This document shows, one piece after another, positions 33,145-40,844 of a stretch of 41,503 nt of DNA; within the stretch, counting starts at the first letter, position 1; the number at the start of each line of letters is the position of its first letter. The position numbers and the translations under genes are program-made. The stretch is taken from the NCBI GenBank assembly GCA_964472295.1, contig CAYYJQ010000018.1:1-41503 (forward strand). Reading direction: 5' to 3'. Source of the DNA: JAJRZX01 sp964472295 (GTDB taxonomy: Bacteria; Desulfobacterota; GWC2-55-46; JADFVP01). Under the pieces are notes generated by a model, which was not told the DNA's origin, did no database searches, and saw only the letters and a list, made by a program, of their open reading frames with translations.

Positions 33145-34239
33145 TTACGAAGCCTTTTTTCTGTAAAAAGGCATTTTTACCACCTCTGCGCCAAAGACCT
33201 TTCCACGTATGATTATGTCAATGGCCGTGCCTGGCGCGCTCATCCCGGGTGGCACAAAGGCCATGCCCAGGCCGCGCTTCAGGCTTGGCGAAAGCGTTCC
33301 GCTTGTGACTCTGCCCACTTCCTTTCCGGCAACGCCCACGGAGTAACCGTCGCGGGGCACGCCGGGGCCATTGAGGATAAAACCAACAAGTGTCTTCTGG
33401 AGGCCATCTGAGCACTGGGCCCTTATTGTCTCGTGTCCGAGAAACTCGTCTTTATCAAGGCCCACGAAGCGCCTGAGTCCGGCCTCTATGGGGGTTATAT
33501 CCTTTGAGAGTTCATGCCCATAAAGGGGGTAGGCCATCTCGAGCCTGAGGGTGTTTCTGGCCCCAAGCCCTATGGGGAGTATGCGGGCGCCCCTGCCAGA
33601 GTCCATGATGGCGTCCCATATGGCCGGGCCGTCCCCTGGGGCGGCGTATATCTCGAAGCCGTCCTCTCCGGTGTAGCCTGTCCTTGAGATAATGGCCTCC
33701 TTTCCGGCCACGCTTCCCTCGATAAAGTGAAAACCCTTGATGCCCGCGGGGTCAAAATCGGTAAGCGGGCCAAGGACCTCTACCGAGGCCGGTCCCTGGA
33801 GGGCTATCTGGCAATAATCACTGCTTACGTCTTTTATGGTTACGTCCGGAGGGTCTACCTCAAGGAACCACTTATATACTTTTTCCGTGTTTGACGCGTT
33901 TACGCAGATGAGGAAACGCTCGTCAGAATAGCGGTATACTATGCAGTCGTCCACAACGCCGCCAGATGGATAACAGAGTATGGTGTACTGGCACTGGCCG
34001 TCTACTGCCTTTCTGATGTCGTTTGTTCCAAAGAGTTGAACGGCCTTCAATGCCCCCGGGCCTGTAATAAGTATCTCTCCCATGTGGCTCACATCAAAGA
34101 GCCCGCAGGTCTCGCGCACACGGAGGTGCTCTTCCATGAGTCCAGTGTACTGCACGGGCATTTCCCAGCCCGCGAAATCCACAAAACGCGCGCCAAGGGC
34201 CTTGTGCCTCTCAAATAAAGACGTTCTCTTAAGGGTCAC
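33145..34239 (-). CDS. gcvT: Aminomethyltransferase (glycine cleavage T protein)
   Basis: The 364-residue folate-dependent enzyme begins at GTG with AGGAG seven bases upstream. Conserved blocks are DFAGWEMPVQYTGLMEEH, GLFDVSHMGEI, ISRTGYTGEDGFEIYA, LPIGLGARNTLRLEM with YPLYGHELS, and RVTSGTLSPSLKRGLGMAFV near the C-terminus. It releases ammonia and transfers the one-carbon unit from GcvH to tetrahydrofolate. It is the first gene of the gcv operon, directly behind a near-consensus promoter. No lpd (L protein) gene is in the window. Confidence 0.97.
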   Translation of the reverse strand: MTLKRTSLFERHKALGARFVDFAGWEMPVQYTGLMEEHLRVRETCGLFDVSHMGEILITGPGALKAVQLFGTNDIRKAVDGQCQYTILCYPSGGVVDDCIVYRYSDERFLICVNASNTEKVYKWFLEVDPPDVTIKDVSSDYCQIALQGPASVEVLGPLTDFDPAGIKGFHFIEGSVAGKEAIISRTGYTGEDGFEIYAAPGDGPAIWDAIMDSGRGARILPIGLGARNTLRLEMAYPLYGHELSKDITPIEAGLRRFVGLDKDEFLGHETIRAQCSDGLQKTLVGFILNGPGVPRDGYSVGVAGKEVGRVTSGTLSPSLKRGLGMAFVPPGMSAPGTAIDIIIRGKVFGAEVVKMPFYRKKAS

Positions 34240-34272
34240 TTTCTATCTCCTGAAATGGTTGTAGAGTCTCAA

Positions 34273-34301
34273 ATTATTACGAAAAGGCCGGTGAATGTCA
34301 A
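34273..34301 (-). promoter_or_regulatory. Promoter of the gcv operon
   Basis: On the minus strand a perfect -35 TTGACA (34296-34301), a 17-bp spacer and -10 AATAAT (34273-34278) give a start near 34266 and a leader of only about 27 bases before the gcvT GTG. There is no room for a glycine riboswitch after this promoter. Confidence 0.8.
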
Positions 34302-34303
34302 AG

Positions 34304-34327
34304 AAAAAACCCTCAAGAGGGTTTTTT
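34304..34327. terminator. Bidirectional intrinsic terminator upstream of the gcv promoter
   Basis: AAAAAACCCT and AGGGTTTTTT form a 10-bp symmetric hairpin with a 4-base loop; A- and T-runs make it work on either strand. It insulates gcv from the transporter transcript and ends two bases upstream of the gcv -35. Confidence 0.8.
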
Positions 34328-34330
34328 GGC

Positions 34331-34410
34331 ATTTGATTAATTTTGGCCCGCTCCACCCATCCTGCGAGTCTTTCCAGCGGCCCATGGGCCCTGGCGCTGG
34401 TTTTCTTTGG
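34331..34410. repeat. Composite of two dispersed intergenic elements
   Basis: ATTTGATTAA and then GCTCCACCCATCCTGC (34350-34365) match the element in the gcv operon (31198-31235). Next to it TCTTTCCAGCGGCCCATGGG followed by CTGGTTTTCTTTGG (to 34410) matches the element at 40763-40833. Both are degenerate copies lying side by side. Confidence 0.55.
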
Positions 34411-34728
34411 CGTAGTATCCTGGGTGGCGGATTGCTCCATTTATGACTCCCCTCCCCACGGCCAGAAAGAACAGGGCAGTCAGATTGAAAAACTTTCTTT
34501 TTTTGCGGCAGACAAGCCTTGCCTGTCTTCAATCCCAAAAAGCCCGGGGAAGAGGGCAGCCCCGCCAAAAAACTTTCTTTTTTCCAAAAAAAGCGGGAGG
34601 TCTTTTAAGACGCGGCTCAGGCCCGCGTCTTTCCGCCCTTTCCTTTATCCCTCTTTTGTTCCTGTTTTTTTGGCAGGCAAAACCAGCCGTCCCCCCCTTC
34701 TTCTTTTCCTGTTCTCCTTCCCTCCCCC
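34411..34728. other. Gene-free stretch with relics of repeats
   Basis: No coding frame is credible. AAAAACTTTCTTTTTTT (about 34487-34503) and AAAACTTTCTTTTTTCCAAA (about 34568-34587) resemble the hairpin part of the CTTTCTTTT element. GACAAGCCTTGCCTGTC (34511-34527) is a short hairpin. The interval lies between the NSS small-subunit gene and the gcv promoter. Confidence 0.4.
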
Positions 34729-34824
34729 CTATCTCTTTCTGAAGAGTTTATAGAAGCAGAAGACCACGAGGCTTGATACGAGCCCCCAGGAGGCTATAAG
34801 GAATATCCATCCCTTTGTACTCAT
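34729..34824 (-). CDS. Small subunit of the NSS transporter (MetS-like)
   Basis: The 31-residue protein MSTKGWIFLIASWGLVSSLV followed by VFCFYKLFRKR has one membrane span and a basic C-terminal tail. It matches the known small hydrophobic partners of bacterial NSS transporters (MetS with MetP in Corynebacterium, for methionine/alanine import). Its ATG overlaps the transporter stop codon (ATGA), and AGGAGG sits five bases upstream, inside the transporter gene. Coupled translation suggests a 1:1 complex in the inner membrane. A longer frame to 34953 is a shadow of the transporter gene. Confidence 0.85.
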   Translation of the reverse strand: MSTKGWIFLIASWGLVSSLVVFCFYKLFRKR

Positions 34825-36365
34825 GCTCGCCTCCTCTTCCAGGCAATGCGTACCATAACGAAGTGAAAGACAAGGAGGGCCGCAAGAAAGCCCCTTGTAA
34901 TCCAGATGCCCGTGCCGCTCTTTGCCAAAACCGATGGAAGCTGTTGCCAGCACCAGGACACCAGAATGATAACGAGAAAACCCGGTATTATATACTTCAT
35001 GAGGTAAAAGAAGAGACGCGGAACCTTTATATGCGCGCCCCTTGTAATCTCCTCCCAGGCACGCTCGGCTCCGAGTATCCAGAAAAAGATTATCATCTCA
35101 AAGAGGGCGAGGATAATAAGGGCAAAGGTGGCAACCCAGAAGTCCATCTCGTCAAGACTGCCCTTTAAAAAGATGGCCATGGGCGCGGTGATGAGGAAAA
35201 AAATGCCAAGAGCAGTGACAGATTTTTTTCTGACCCAGCCAAACTCGTCCTCAAGAAAGGCGATGACCGGCTGAGATAGGGCTACTATGGAGGTAAGACC
35301 GGCAATAAAGAGGAGCAGAAACCAGAGAAAGCCGAAGAAGTTACCGTAAGGCATGTGCGTAAAGATGGCGGGCATACTGACAAAACCCAGCCCAAAGGCC
35401 CCGCCCGCGGCAATCTCGCGCGCGCCGTCTGTGCCGAAAAAAATTACTGCCGTTACTATGGCGATAGTCGAGCCGAAGACTACCTCGACAAACTCATTGA
35501 GGCTGGCGGTGGCAAGGCCGTCAAGGGCGATGTCCTCGTCTTTTTTTATATAACTCGCAAAGGTCAAGATGCCCCCAACGCCAAGGGAAAGGGTGAAAAA
35601 GACCTGACCCGCCGCCGCGAGCCAGATCTTGGCATTCAAAAGACCGCTGAAATCAGGCTCCCATAAAAAGGCGAAACCTTGGGCCACGGTAGCCCCTGTA
35701 ACCGCAGATGGAGGAAGGGTCACTATCCTTATGAACAATATGGATGCCATTATGAAGAGGAGCGGCACGGCAAAGGTGCTAAGCTTTTCTATGCCGCCGG
35801 AGATGCCCTTGAGAAGTATCCAGAGGCCTATGCCCAGAGTAATAACAAAAAAGATAATCGTTGCAGGCGGAGGGGTGAGAAATATACCGCTCCCTCCGGC
35901 CCCGGTATAAGTGCCAAGATAACTCTTGTATGGAGCCAAAACCTCCGCGGCCGAGCCAAGGGCTGTCGCGGATTGACCCGAAGGATAGAGGTGTAAGAGA
36001 GAGGCAAAGCTGTACGAGAGCGTCCACGAACATATATAGACGTAATATATGAGTATGACAAGGGGCAAAAAGATATCCAGCACACCGATGTACTTTGCGA
36101 ACCGGTTCTTCCAGATGGCGTCAAATATGCCGGGAGCAGTGCCGTGACCAATGGCGCCGCCGTAACGCCCCAGGCCCCACTCTACCCACATAATTGGTAT
36201 ACCAAGCAGGACAAAAGAGATAATGTATGGAATCATGAAGGCGCCGCCTCCGTTCTGCGAGGCCTGCACCGGAAAACGCAAAAAATTCCCGAGACCTATG
36301 GCATTACCGGACATGGCAAGGATGAGACCTATCCTCGAACCCCATTGTTCACGTTCATTACTCAT
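34821..36365 (-). CDS. Sodium-dependent transporter of the neurotransmitter:sodium symporter (NSS) family
   Basis: The 514-residue protein has about 12 membrane spans and the NSS signature at the start: WGSRIGLILAMSGNAIGLGN then FLRFPVQASQNGGGAFMIPY, the unwound helix 1 that binds Na+ and substrate. VEWGLGRYGG, GQVFFTLSLGVGGILTFASY and LNEFVEVVFGSTIAIVTAVIF follow. It couples Na+ entry to uptake of an amino acid or similar solute. With its MetS-like partner, methionine or alanine is a reasonable guess. Its position next to the glycine cleavage operon may also hint at glycine/alanine. No strong ribosome site precedes the ATG. Confidence 0.93.
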   Translation of the reverse strand: MSNEREQWGSRIGLILAMSGNAIGLGNFLRFPVQASQNGGGAFMIPYIISFVLLGIPIMWVEWGLGRYGGAIGHGTAPGIFDAIWKNRFAKYIGVLDIFLPLVILIYYVYICSWTLSYSFASLLHLYPSGQSATALGSAAEVLAPYKSYLGTYTGAGGSGIFLTPPPATIIFFVITLGIGLWILLKGISGGIEKLSTFAVPLLFIMASILFIRIVTLPPSAVTGATVAQGFAFLWEPDFSGLLNAKIWLAAAGQVFFTLSLGVGGILTFASYIKKDEDIALDGLATASLNEFVEVVFGSTIAIVTAVIFFGTDGAREIAAGGAFGLGFVSMPAIFTHMPYGNFFGFLWFLLLFIAGLTSIVALSQPVIAFLEDEFGWVRKKSVTALGIFFLITAPMAIFLKGSLDEMDFWVATFALIILALFEMIIFFWILGAERAWEEITRGAHIKVPRLFFYLMKYIIPGFLVIILVSWCWQQLPSVLAKSGTGIWITRGFLAALLVFHFVMVRIAWKRRRA

Positions 36366-36392
36366 GTTAAGTTCCCGTAAAAAAGACCTTTC

Positions 36393-36437
36393 ACTTTCTT
36401 TTAGAAAAAAGAAAGTGGAGCAAAGAAAACCAGTTTG
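36393..36437. repeat. Dispersed CTGGTTTTCTTTG hairpin element, minus orientation
   Basis: On the minus strand CTGGTTTTCTTTGCTCCACT is followed by a perfect 11-bp hairpin CACTTTCTTTT / AAAAGAAAGTG (36393-36418). The same sequence occurs in the opposite direction at 40791-40833. In its position after acpS the hairpin, with a T-run at 36380-36385, could serve as the transcription terminator. Confidence 0.7.
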
Positions 36438-36491
36438 GGGCCGGCATTCTGCCCCTTTTGCCCCCGCTCGCCCCGCAGTCAGGCCGCCGCC

Positions 36492-36896
36492 TTAGCCAAT
36501 GACCACGAAGGCCACAGCAAGCCCGGCCCCGGAGGTGATGCCGAGGCGCGCGCAGTCTTTGCCTCCCGCCATGGCCATGGCAGTGCCTGATAATTTGATA
36601 CTCTTACCGTCAGGGGCTACCTCCAGGTCCTGCCAACTCAGCCCGCCCGCGAGCCCGGTGCCAAGGGCCTTGAGGCAGGCCTCCTTTGCGGCGTAGCGCC
36701 CGGCGAAAAGACGCGCCGCGCCGCGCCGGCAGAGGCAGTGCTCAACCTCTCTTGCCGTAAAGACCCTCTTAAGAAAGCGCTTGTTCTTAACAAGGGCATC
36801 AAAGCGGTCTATGGCCTCGCAGTCAATACCCGTGGAGATGCCCTCTTTCCCTGGCATCTCCGCCTTATGGCTCCCGGCCCTTCCTGCCCCTTTCAT
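36492..36896 (-). CDS. acpS: Holo-[acyl-carrier-protein] synthase
   Basis: The protein is about 134 residues. GIDCEAIDRFDALV holds the metal-binding Asp, FTAREVEHCL the conserved Phe-Thr start of the next block, and LFAGRYAAKEACLKALGTG the second metal ligand Glu and catalytic Lys. The C-terminus SGAGLAVAFVV is typical. It transfers 4'-phosphopantetheine from CoA to apo-ACP. The N-terminal 20 residues (KGAGRAGSHKAEMPGKEG) are an extra, low-complexity extension. AGGAG is nine bases before this ATG and six before a TTG at 36899; either could start translation. It lies 21 bases after manC. Confidence 0.93.
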   Translation of the reverse strand: MKGAGRAGSHKAEMPGKEGISTGIDCEAIDRFDALVKNKRFLKRVFTAREVEHCLCRRGAARLFAGRYAAKEACLKALGTGLAGGLSWQDLEVAPDGKSIKLSGTAMAMAGGKDCARLGITSGAGLAVAFVVIG

Positions 36897-36917
36897 CAAG
36901 GCCTGCTCCTCTGGGTT

Positions 36918-38357
36918 CTAACTTGTCTCGCGCTGAAAGTCATCATCAAAGCGGACTATGTCGTCCTCTTCAAGGTACGCTCCGCTCTGAACCTCTATTA
37001 TCTCAAGGGGGCCGCCGCCGGGGTTACCGAGCCTGTGCTTCGCGCCCACGGGTATGTCTATGGACTCGTTGAGAGAGACGGTCTTTATCTCGTCTCCGCG
37101 GAGCACCTCGGCCCTGCCCTTGATTACCACCCAGTGCTCGCTCCTCTTCCTGTGGAGTTGAAGGCTGAGGCGCTGGCCGGGCTTTACGATAATCTTCTTT
37201 ATCTTGTATCCCGTGCCTTTTTCAAGGATAGTGTACGAACCCCAGGGACGCCTCGTGGTGCGGTGCACGGCGTGCTCGGTATAGCCCCGTTCTTTCAGGA
37301 CCTCAACCACTGCCTTTACGTCCTGCGCCCTCTCTTTTGGGCAGACAAGGGTGGCGTCTGGCGTATCCACGAGTATCATGTCCTCAAGACCTATGGCCGC
37401 GACAACGCGGTCGCAGCCGAGGATGACGGAATTCCTGCTCCCAAGGTCCACTACCCGGCCCTTCTTGACGTTGCCCTTCTCGTCAGGACCAAGTATCTCG
37501 GCAAAGGAGTTCCAACTTCCCATGTCAGACCAGGTAAAGTCCGCGGGGATGACCACAACGCCGCCGGCCTTCTCGAGTATGGCGTTGTCAACGGAGATGG
37601 ACTCCATGGCGTTATAGGCAGTTGTAATGTCCCCGCCCCCTCTTATCTCCATGAGCCTTTCGTACATAAGGGGCTGAAGGGCCTTTATCTCCTCAAGTAT
37701 ACGCGTTGCCTTCCAGATGAAGATGCCCGCGTTCCAGTAGTAGCCGCCCTCGGCAAGATAGCCCTCGGCACGTGCTCTATCGGGTTTTTCCACGAATTTG
37801 TCAATATGCCGCGCCGCGCCATCTTCGCCTGAGAGGCGCTCCGCGCTCTTTATATAACCATAACCTGTCTCAGGCGAGGTTGGCTTTACGCCAAAGGTTA
37901 CGAGGTGGCCTTTTTCCGCGAGCCGGGCGGCCTTTGAAAGCAATGCGCGGAACTTTCCGCCCTCACCAATGATATGGTCCGCAGGGAGCACGGCCATTAT
38001 GGCCTCTGGGTCAGCCGCCATAAGGCGAAGGGCCGCAAGCCCGATGGCAGGGGCCGTGTTCCGCCCCATGGGCTCCACGATGTAGCCCGGAGAGAGGGCC
38101 TCACTGCCGTCATAGGAGAGGTGCAGGCGTATGAGTTCGGCCTGTTCTTCGTTGGTGACGACAAAGACCTTTTCAGGCGGCACAAGGGGCGTGAGACGCC
38201 TTATGGTGGACTCAAGGAGGCTCTCGTCGCCGACAACGCTGAGGAGCTGCTTTGGGGTGGTAGCCCGGCTGAGGGGCCAGAAACGGCTCCCTATGCCTCC
38301 AGCGAGTATTACGGCGTAGAGCGGAAGTCCACTCTCTTTTTCACTCTCTTTACTCAT
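36918..38357 (-). CDS. manC: Mannose-1-phosphate guanylyltransferase / mannose-6-phosphate isomerase
   Basis: The 479-residue bifunctional enzyme has an N-terminal nucleotidyltransferase domain with AVILAGGIGSRFWPLSRATT then PKQLL, AVLPADHIIG, FVEKPDRARAEGYL and YYWNAGIFIWKA. The C-terminal type II isomerase cupin contains RPWGSYTILEKG, GQRLSLQLHRKRSEHWVV and IPVGAKHRLGNPG. It makes GDP-mannose, the substrate of the Gmd encoded at the window edge. AGAGGA is eight bases before the ATG. It is followed closely by acpS and lies downstream of the glycosyltransferases. Confidence 0.95.
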   Translation of the reverse strand: MSKESEKESGLPLYAVILAGGIGSRFWPLSRATTPKQLLSVVGDESLLESTIRRLTPLVPPEKVFVVTNEEQAELIRLHLSYDGSEALSPGYIVEPMGRNTAPAIGLAALRLMAADPEAIMAVLPADHIIGEGGKFRALLSKAARLAEKGHLVTFGVKPTSPETGYGYIKSAERLSGEDGAARHIDKFVEKPDRARAEGYLAEGGYYWNAGIFIWKATRILEEIKALQPLMYERLMEIRGGGDITTAYNAMESISVDNAILEKAGGVVVIPADFTWSDMGSWNSFAEILGPDEKGNVKKGRVVDLGSRNSVILGCDRVVAAIGLEDMILVDTPDATLVCPKERAQDVKAVVEVLKERGYTEHAVHRTTRRPWGSYTILEKGTGYKIKKIIVKPGQRLSLQLHRKRSEHWVVIKGRAEVLRGDEIKTVSLNESIDIPVGAKHRLGNPGGGPLEIIEVQSGAYLEEDDIVRFDDDFQRETS

Positions 38358-38500
38358 ATAAAGGTTCCTCTTTTAAGGCCCCCATGGCCGGAAGGCCGAT
38401 GAATTACCCGTGAATTTTCTAATATGTCATATTACAAATCAAGGTTCAATAAGATATTGGCAAGGCCAGCCCCTCCGCTCCCGCCCTCCTGTGCCATGCT

Positions 38501-39541
38501 TCAGCCCCTCAGCACAAGGGTAGAGGCCCTTAGCCCGTATTTTTTGAACCAGGCCTTTACCTCGTCCTTCCTTGCGCGGGTCTTTTTCTGTATCTCTCTT
38601 CTGCGTTCGAGCATGTGCGGAAGCCCCCTCGCCGCGTCAATGTACGCCTTCACCAGTATACGGAGAAGGCTTAGAGACGAAAAATCATCACTGAACCTTG
38701 CCCCCGCGCCCCTGCCGGAAACAAGTCCGTATACCTCGATAACGTACCGCCATAGTTCGTAAAGAGGGGCAAGGGCAAGCATGGGCAGGGGAAAGTTCTT
38801 TATTGCCACCCAGAGGTGGTTTCTCTCGGCAAGAAAGGCCTTGAAGGGCGTATAGCGTCCGCTTGTGCCGGAGTAGTGATGAAAGACAATGGCTTCGGGG
38901 ACGTACCCGGCGCGCCACCCCGCGAGCCTTGCCCTGAGGCCAAGGTCCGTGTCCTCGCAGTAGGCGAAAAAATCCTCGTCAAATCCGCCCACTTCATCGA
39001 GCATGGCCTTTCTGTAAAGGGCCGCGCAGGCGCTTGGGATAAAGACCTCTTTTTCCCCGTCGTACTGGCCGAGGTCTTTTTCGAGACGCCCCCGGCCCTT
39101 GGCAAGGCCGTTTCCGTATATGAGGAGCCCGCCGGCAGAGTCTATGAGATGGGGCTCTTCCATGGAGAGTATCTTTGGCGCCCACATTCCAATGTCATCT
39201 ACCGAGGAGAGGGCCGCGCCAATTATCTCCTGTAAAAAACCGTCCTGAAGAACGGTGTCGTTATTGAGCGTAAGTATGAAGGCGCCCCTTGAGGCCTCGA
39301 TTCCCTGATTGTTACCCCTTGCGAAACCAAGGTTGGCGCTATTCCTGATGACCTTTACAAGGGGGAAGTTTGTCTCGATTATCTTGAGAGACTTATCTGT
39401 AGAGGCGTTATCAACGATAATGACCTCAAGGGAGGTCTCATCCTCCCGCTGGCTGAAGATGGAGTGGAGGTTATCGTATAAAAAGGCCTCTCCATTGAGG
39501 TTTACTATTATTATGGAGACAAGGGGGCTCTTGTTATTCAT
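38501..39541 (-). CDS. Family 2 glycosyltransferase (rhamnosyltransferase-like)
   Basis: The 346-residue GT-A enzyme has PLVSIIIVNLNGEAFL, VIIVDNASTD, NLGFARGNNQGI, the metal-binding LTLNNDTVLQ and the later EDTDLGLRARLAGW acidic motif. The C-terminal helix region carries amphipathic segments near WRYVIEVYGL. This is the WbbL/rhamnosyltransferase-like GT2 pattern; donor and acceptor are unknown. It probably acts in polysaccharide assembly with the GT4 upstream and GDP-sugar enzymes. Spacing to the GT4 stop is 83 bases. AAGGA is only two bases from the ATG. Confidence 0.9.
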   Translation of the reverse strand: MNNKSPLVSIIIVNLNGEAFLYDNLHSIFSQREDETSLEVIIVDNASTDKSLKIIETNFPLVKVIRNSANLGFARGNNQGIEASRGAFILTLNNDTVLQDGFLQEIIGAALSSVDDIGMWAPKILSMEEPHLIDSAGGLLIYGNGLAKGRGRLEKDLGQYDGEKEVFIPSACAALYRKAMLDEVGGFDEDFFAYCEDTDLGLRARLAGWRAGYVPEAIVFHHYSGTSGRYTPFKAFLAERNHLWVAIKNFPLPMLALAPLYELWRYVIEVYGLVSGRGAGARFSDDFSSLSLLRILVKAYIDAARGLPHMLERRREIQKKTRARKDEVKAWFKKYGLRASTLVLRG

Positions 39542-39624
39542 TGTCCTTAAGCCTGATATGGTTCTCTTCTACGCTCTTAGAGGGGCCGCTCTCCCGTGGA
39601 CCCTCTTTTTGTCCGCCTCCCTTA

Positions 39625-40743
39625 TTAGCGATAGAGCAGGGTGAGCGTCTTCATTGCCGTCTTTTTCCAGGAAAAATCCTTTGCCCTCTTAAGGCCTTTT
39701 TGCACAAGGCCGCGCCGGAATTCTTCATCAGAGAGGACCTTTAGTATGCCCTCTGCAATGGCCTTCTCACTCATGGGGTCCACGAGAAGGGCGGCCCCGC
39801 CAGCCACCTCGCGCATTGGCTCAAGGCCCGAGCAGACTACGGGCACGCCGCAGGCCATGGCCTCTATGATGGGCAGGCCAAAGCCCTCGTGGAGCGAGGG
39901 GAATACGAGCATGATGCTTGCCGAGTATACAAGGGGTATGTCCTCAAAGGGGAGCCAGTCGAGCATAACGACGTCCTTTTCAAGCCCCAGTTCCCTTATC
40001 CTTGCCTTTATCTCTTCTGCGCCGTAATCCCTTGCCCCCGTGAGAACGAGTTTTACGCCGGGGTCTGCCTTGAGGACCTCTTTAAAGGCCGGGAGCAGCC
40101 TTGTGTAGTTCTTGTGCGGAAGGCTCGAAGCGAGATAGACGATGGACCTATGAGGCAGAGAGTATTTTTTCCTTATCTTCTCTGTTTCTTCACCGGGGTA
40201 TCGGTGAAAGATATTTGTATCAGCCGCAAGGTGCACAACGCTCACGCGCCCTTCGGGAATTTTATAATAACGTATAATGTCGGCGCGGGCCTTTTCAGAG
40301 AGTGTTATGATATGGTCTGCCCTGCGCGCGCTCCTTCCGATGATGGTCTTAAGGAAAAAGCGCTGGACCGGGGAAAAGTTCTCTGGAAGATTTTCGTGTT
40401 GAAGGTCATGAAGCGCGAGGACCGAGCGCGAGGAGGTGAAAAACGGGGCGGTCATGCCGGCGTTTAGCATTACGTCGAGACGCATTAGTCTTATCTTCAG
40501 GGGCAGGATGGTCTGCTCGTAGAGTATGCGCACAGGTCTGCGCGTGGCACGGAAACCACAGCGCACAACGCGCATATTAGGCGCCATATTCTCGAAGATG
40601 CCTCTTGATTCCCTGTTTATGAAGATAAAGTACTCGTTTTTCTGGTCTACCCTTGCCAGGGCCCTTACAAGGTTTCGTATATATGTCTCCGTGCCCCCCA
40701 CACGTCCGGGGATGAGATAGAGCGCGTTTATGCCGATTCTCAC
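39625..40743 (-). CDS. Family 4 glycosyltransferase
   Basis: The 372-residue GT-B enzyme begins RIGINALYLIPGRVGGTETY, has a linker with ADTNIFHRYP and IVYLASSLPHKNYTRLLPAF, and ends with the donor-binding EGFGLPIIEAMACGVPVVCS block. There the E-x7-E motif is formed by EGFGLPIIE. It probably transfers mannose or a related hexose from a GDP-sugar. The frame is open to 40809, but the first 22 residues would be encoded by a dispersed repeat. I take GTG at 40743, with AAGG nine bases upstream, which starts exactly at the conserved first strand. Confidence 0.9.
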   Translation of the reverse strand: MRIGINALYLIPGRVGGTETYIRNLVRALARVDQKNEYFIFINRESRGIFENMAPNMRVVRCGFRATRRPVRILYEQTILPLKIRLMRLDVMLNAGMTAPFFTSSRSVLALHDLQHENLPENFSPVQRFFLKTIIGRSARRADHIITLSEKARADIIRYYKIPEGRVSVVHLAADTNIFHRYPGEETEKIRKKYSLPHRSIVYLASSLPHKNYTRLLPAFKEVLKADPGVKLVLTGARDYGAEEIKARIRELGLEKDVVMLDWLPFEDIPLVYSASIMLVFPSLHEGFGLPIIEAMACGVPVVCSGLEPMREVAGGAALLVDPMSEKAIAEGILKVLSDEEFRRGLVQKGLKRAKDFSWKKTAMKTLTLLYR

Positions 40744-40762
40744 TGTAGATTGCCTTATATGT

Positions 40763-40833
40763 TCTTTCCAGCGGCCTCTGGCCGCTGGTACTGGTTTTCT
40801 TTGCTCCACTTTCTTTTTTCCAAAAGAAAGTGG
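40763..40833. repeat. Dispersed CTGGTTTTCTTTG hairpin element, plus orientation (longest copy)
   Basis: TCTTTCCAGCGGCCTCTGGC then CGCTGG forms an outer hairpin (CCAGCGGCC/GGCCGCTGG). CTGGTTTTCTTTGCTCCACT and a perfect 12-bp hairpin CCACTTTCTTTT / AAAAGAAAGTGG (806-817 and 822-833 of 40 kb) follow. It fills the gap between gmd and the GT4 gene. Copies are at 36393-36437 (opposite orientation) and 34369-34410 (left half only). Confidence 0.75.
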
Positions 40834-40844
40834 AATGTTTTTTT

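Noticed and set aside
34240..34330. Glycine riboswitch before gcvT
   Set aside because: The promoter lies so close to gcvT that only about 27 bases of leader remain, too short for a riboswitch.
34343..34753. Plus-strand frame of 136 codons upstream of gcvT
   Set aside because: It runs through dispersed repeats and homopolymer-rich sequence; composition is not protein-like.
36738..37832. 364-codon open frame on the plus strand
   Set aside because: It is antisense to manC, whose product has all catalytic motifs; the long frame results from the codon bias of that gene.
40744..40809. N-terminal 22-codon extension of the GT4 gene
   Set aside because: It is encoded by a dispersed repeat element; the GTG at 40743 with an upstream AAGG gives a start at the conserved first strand.
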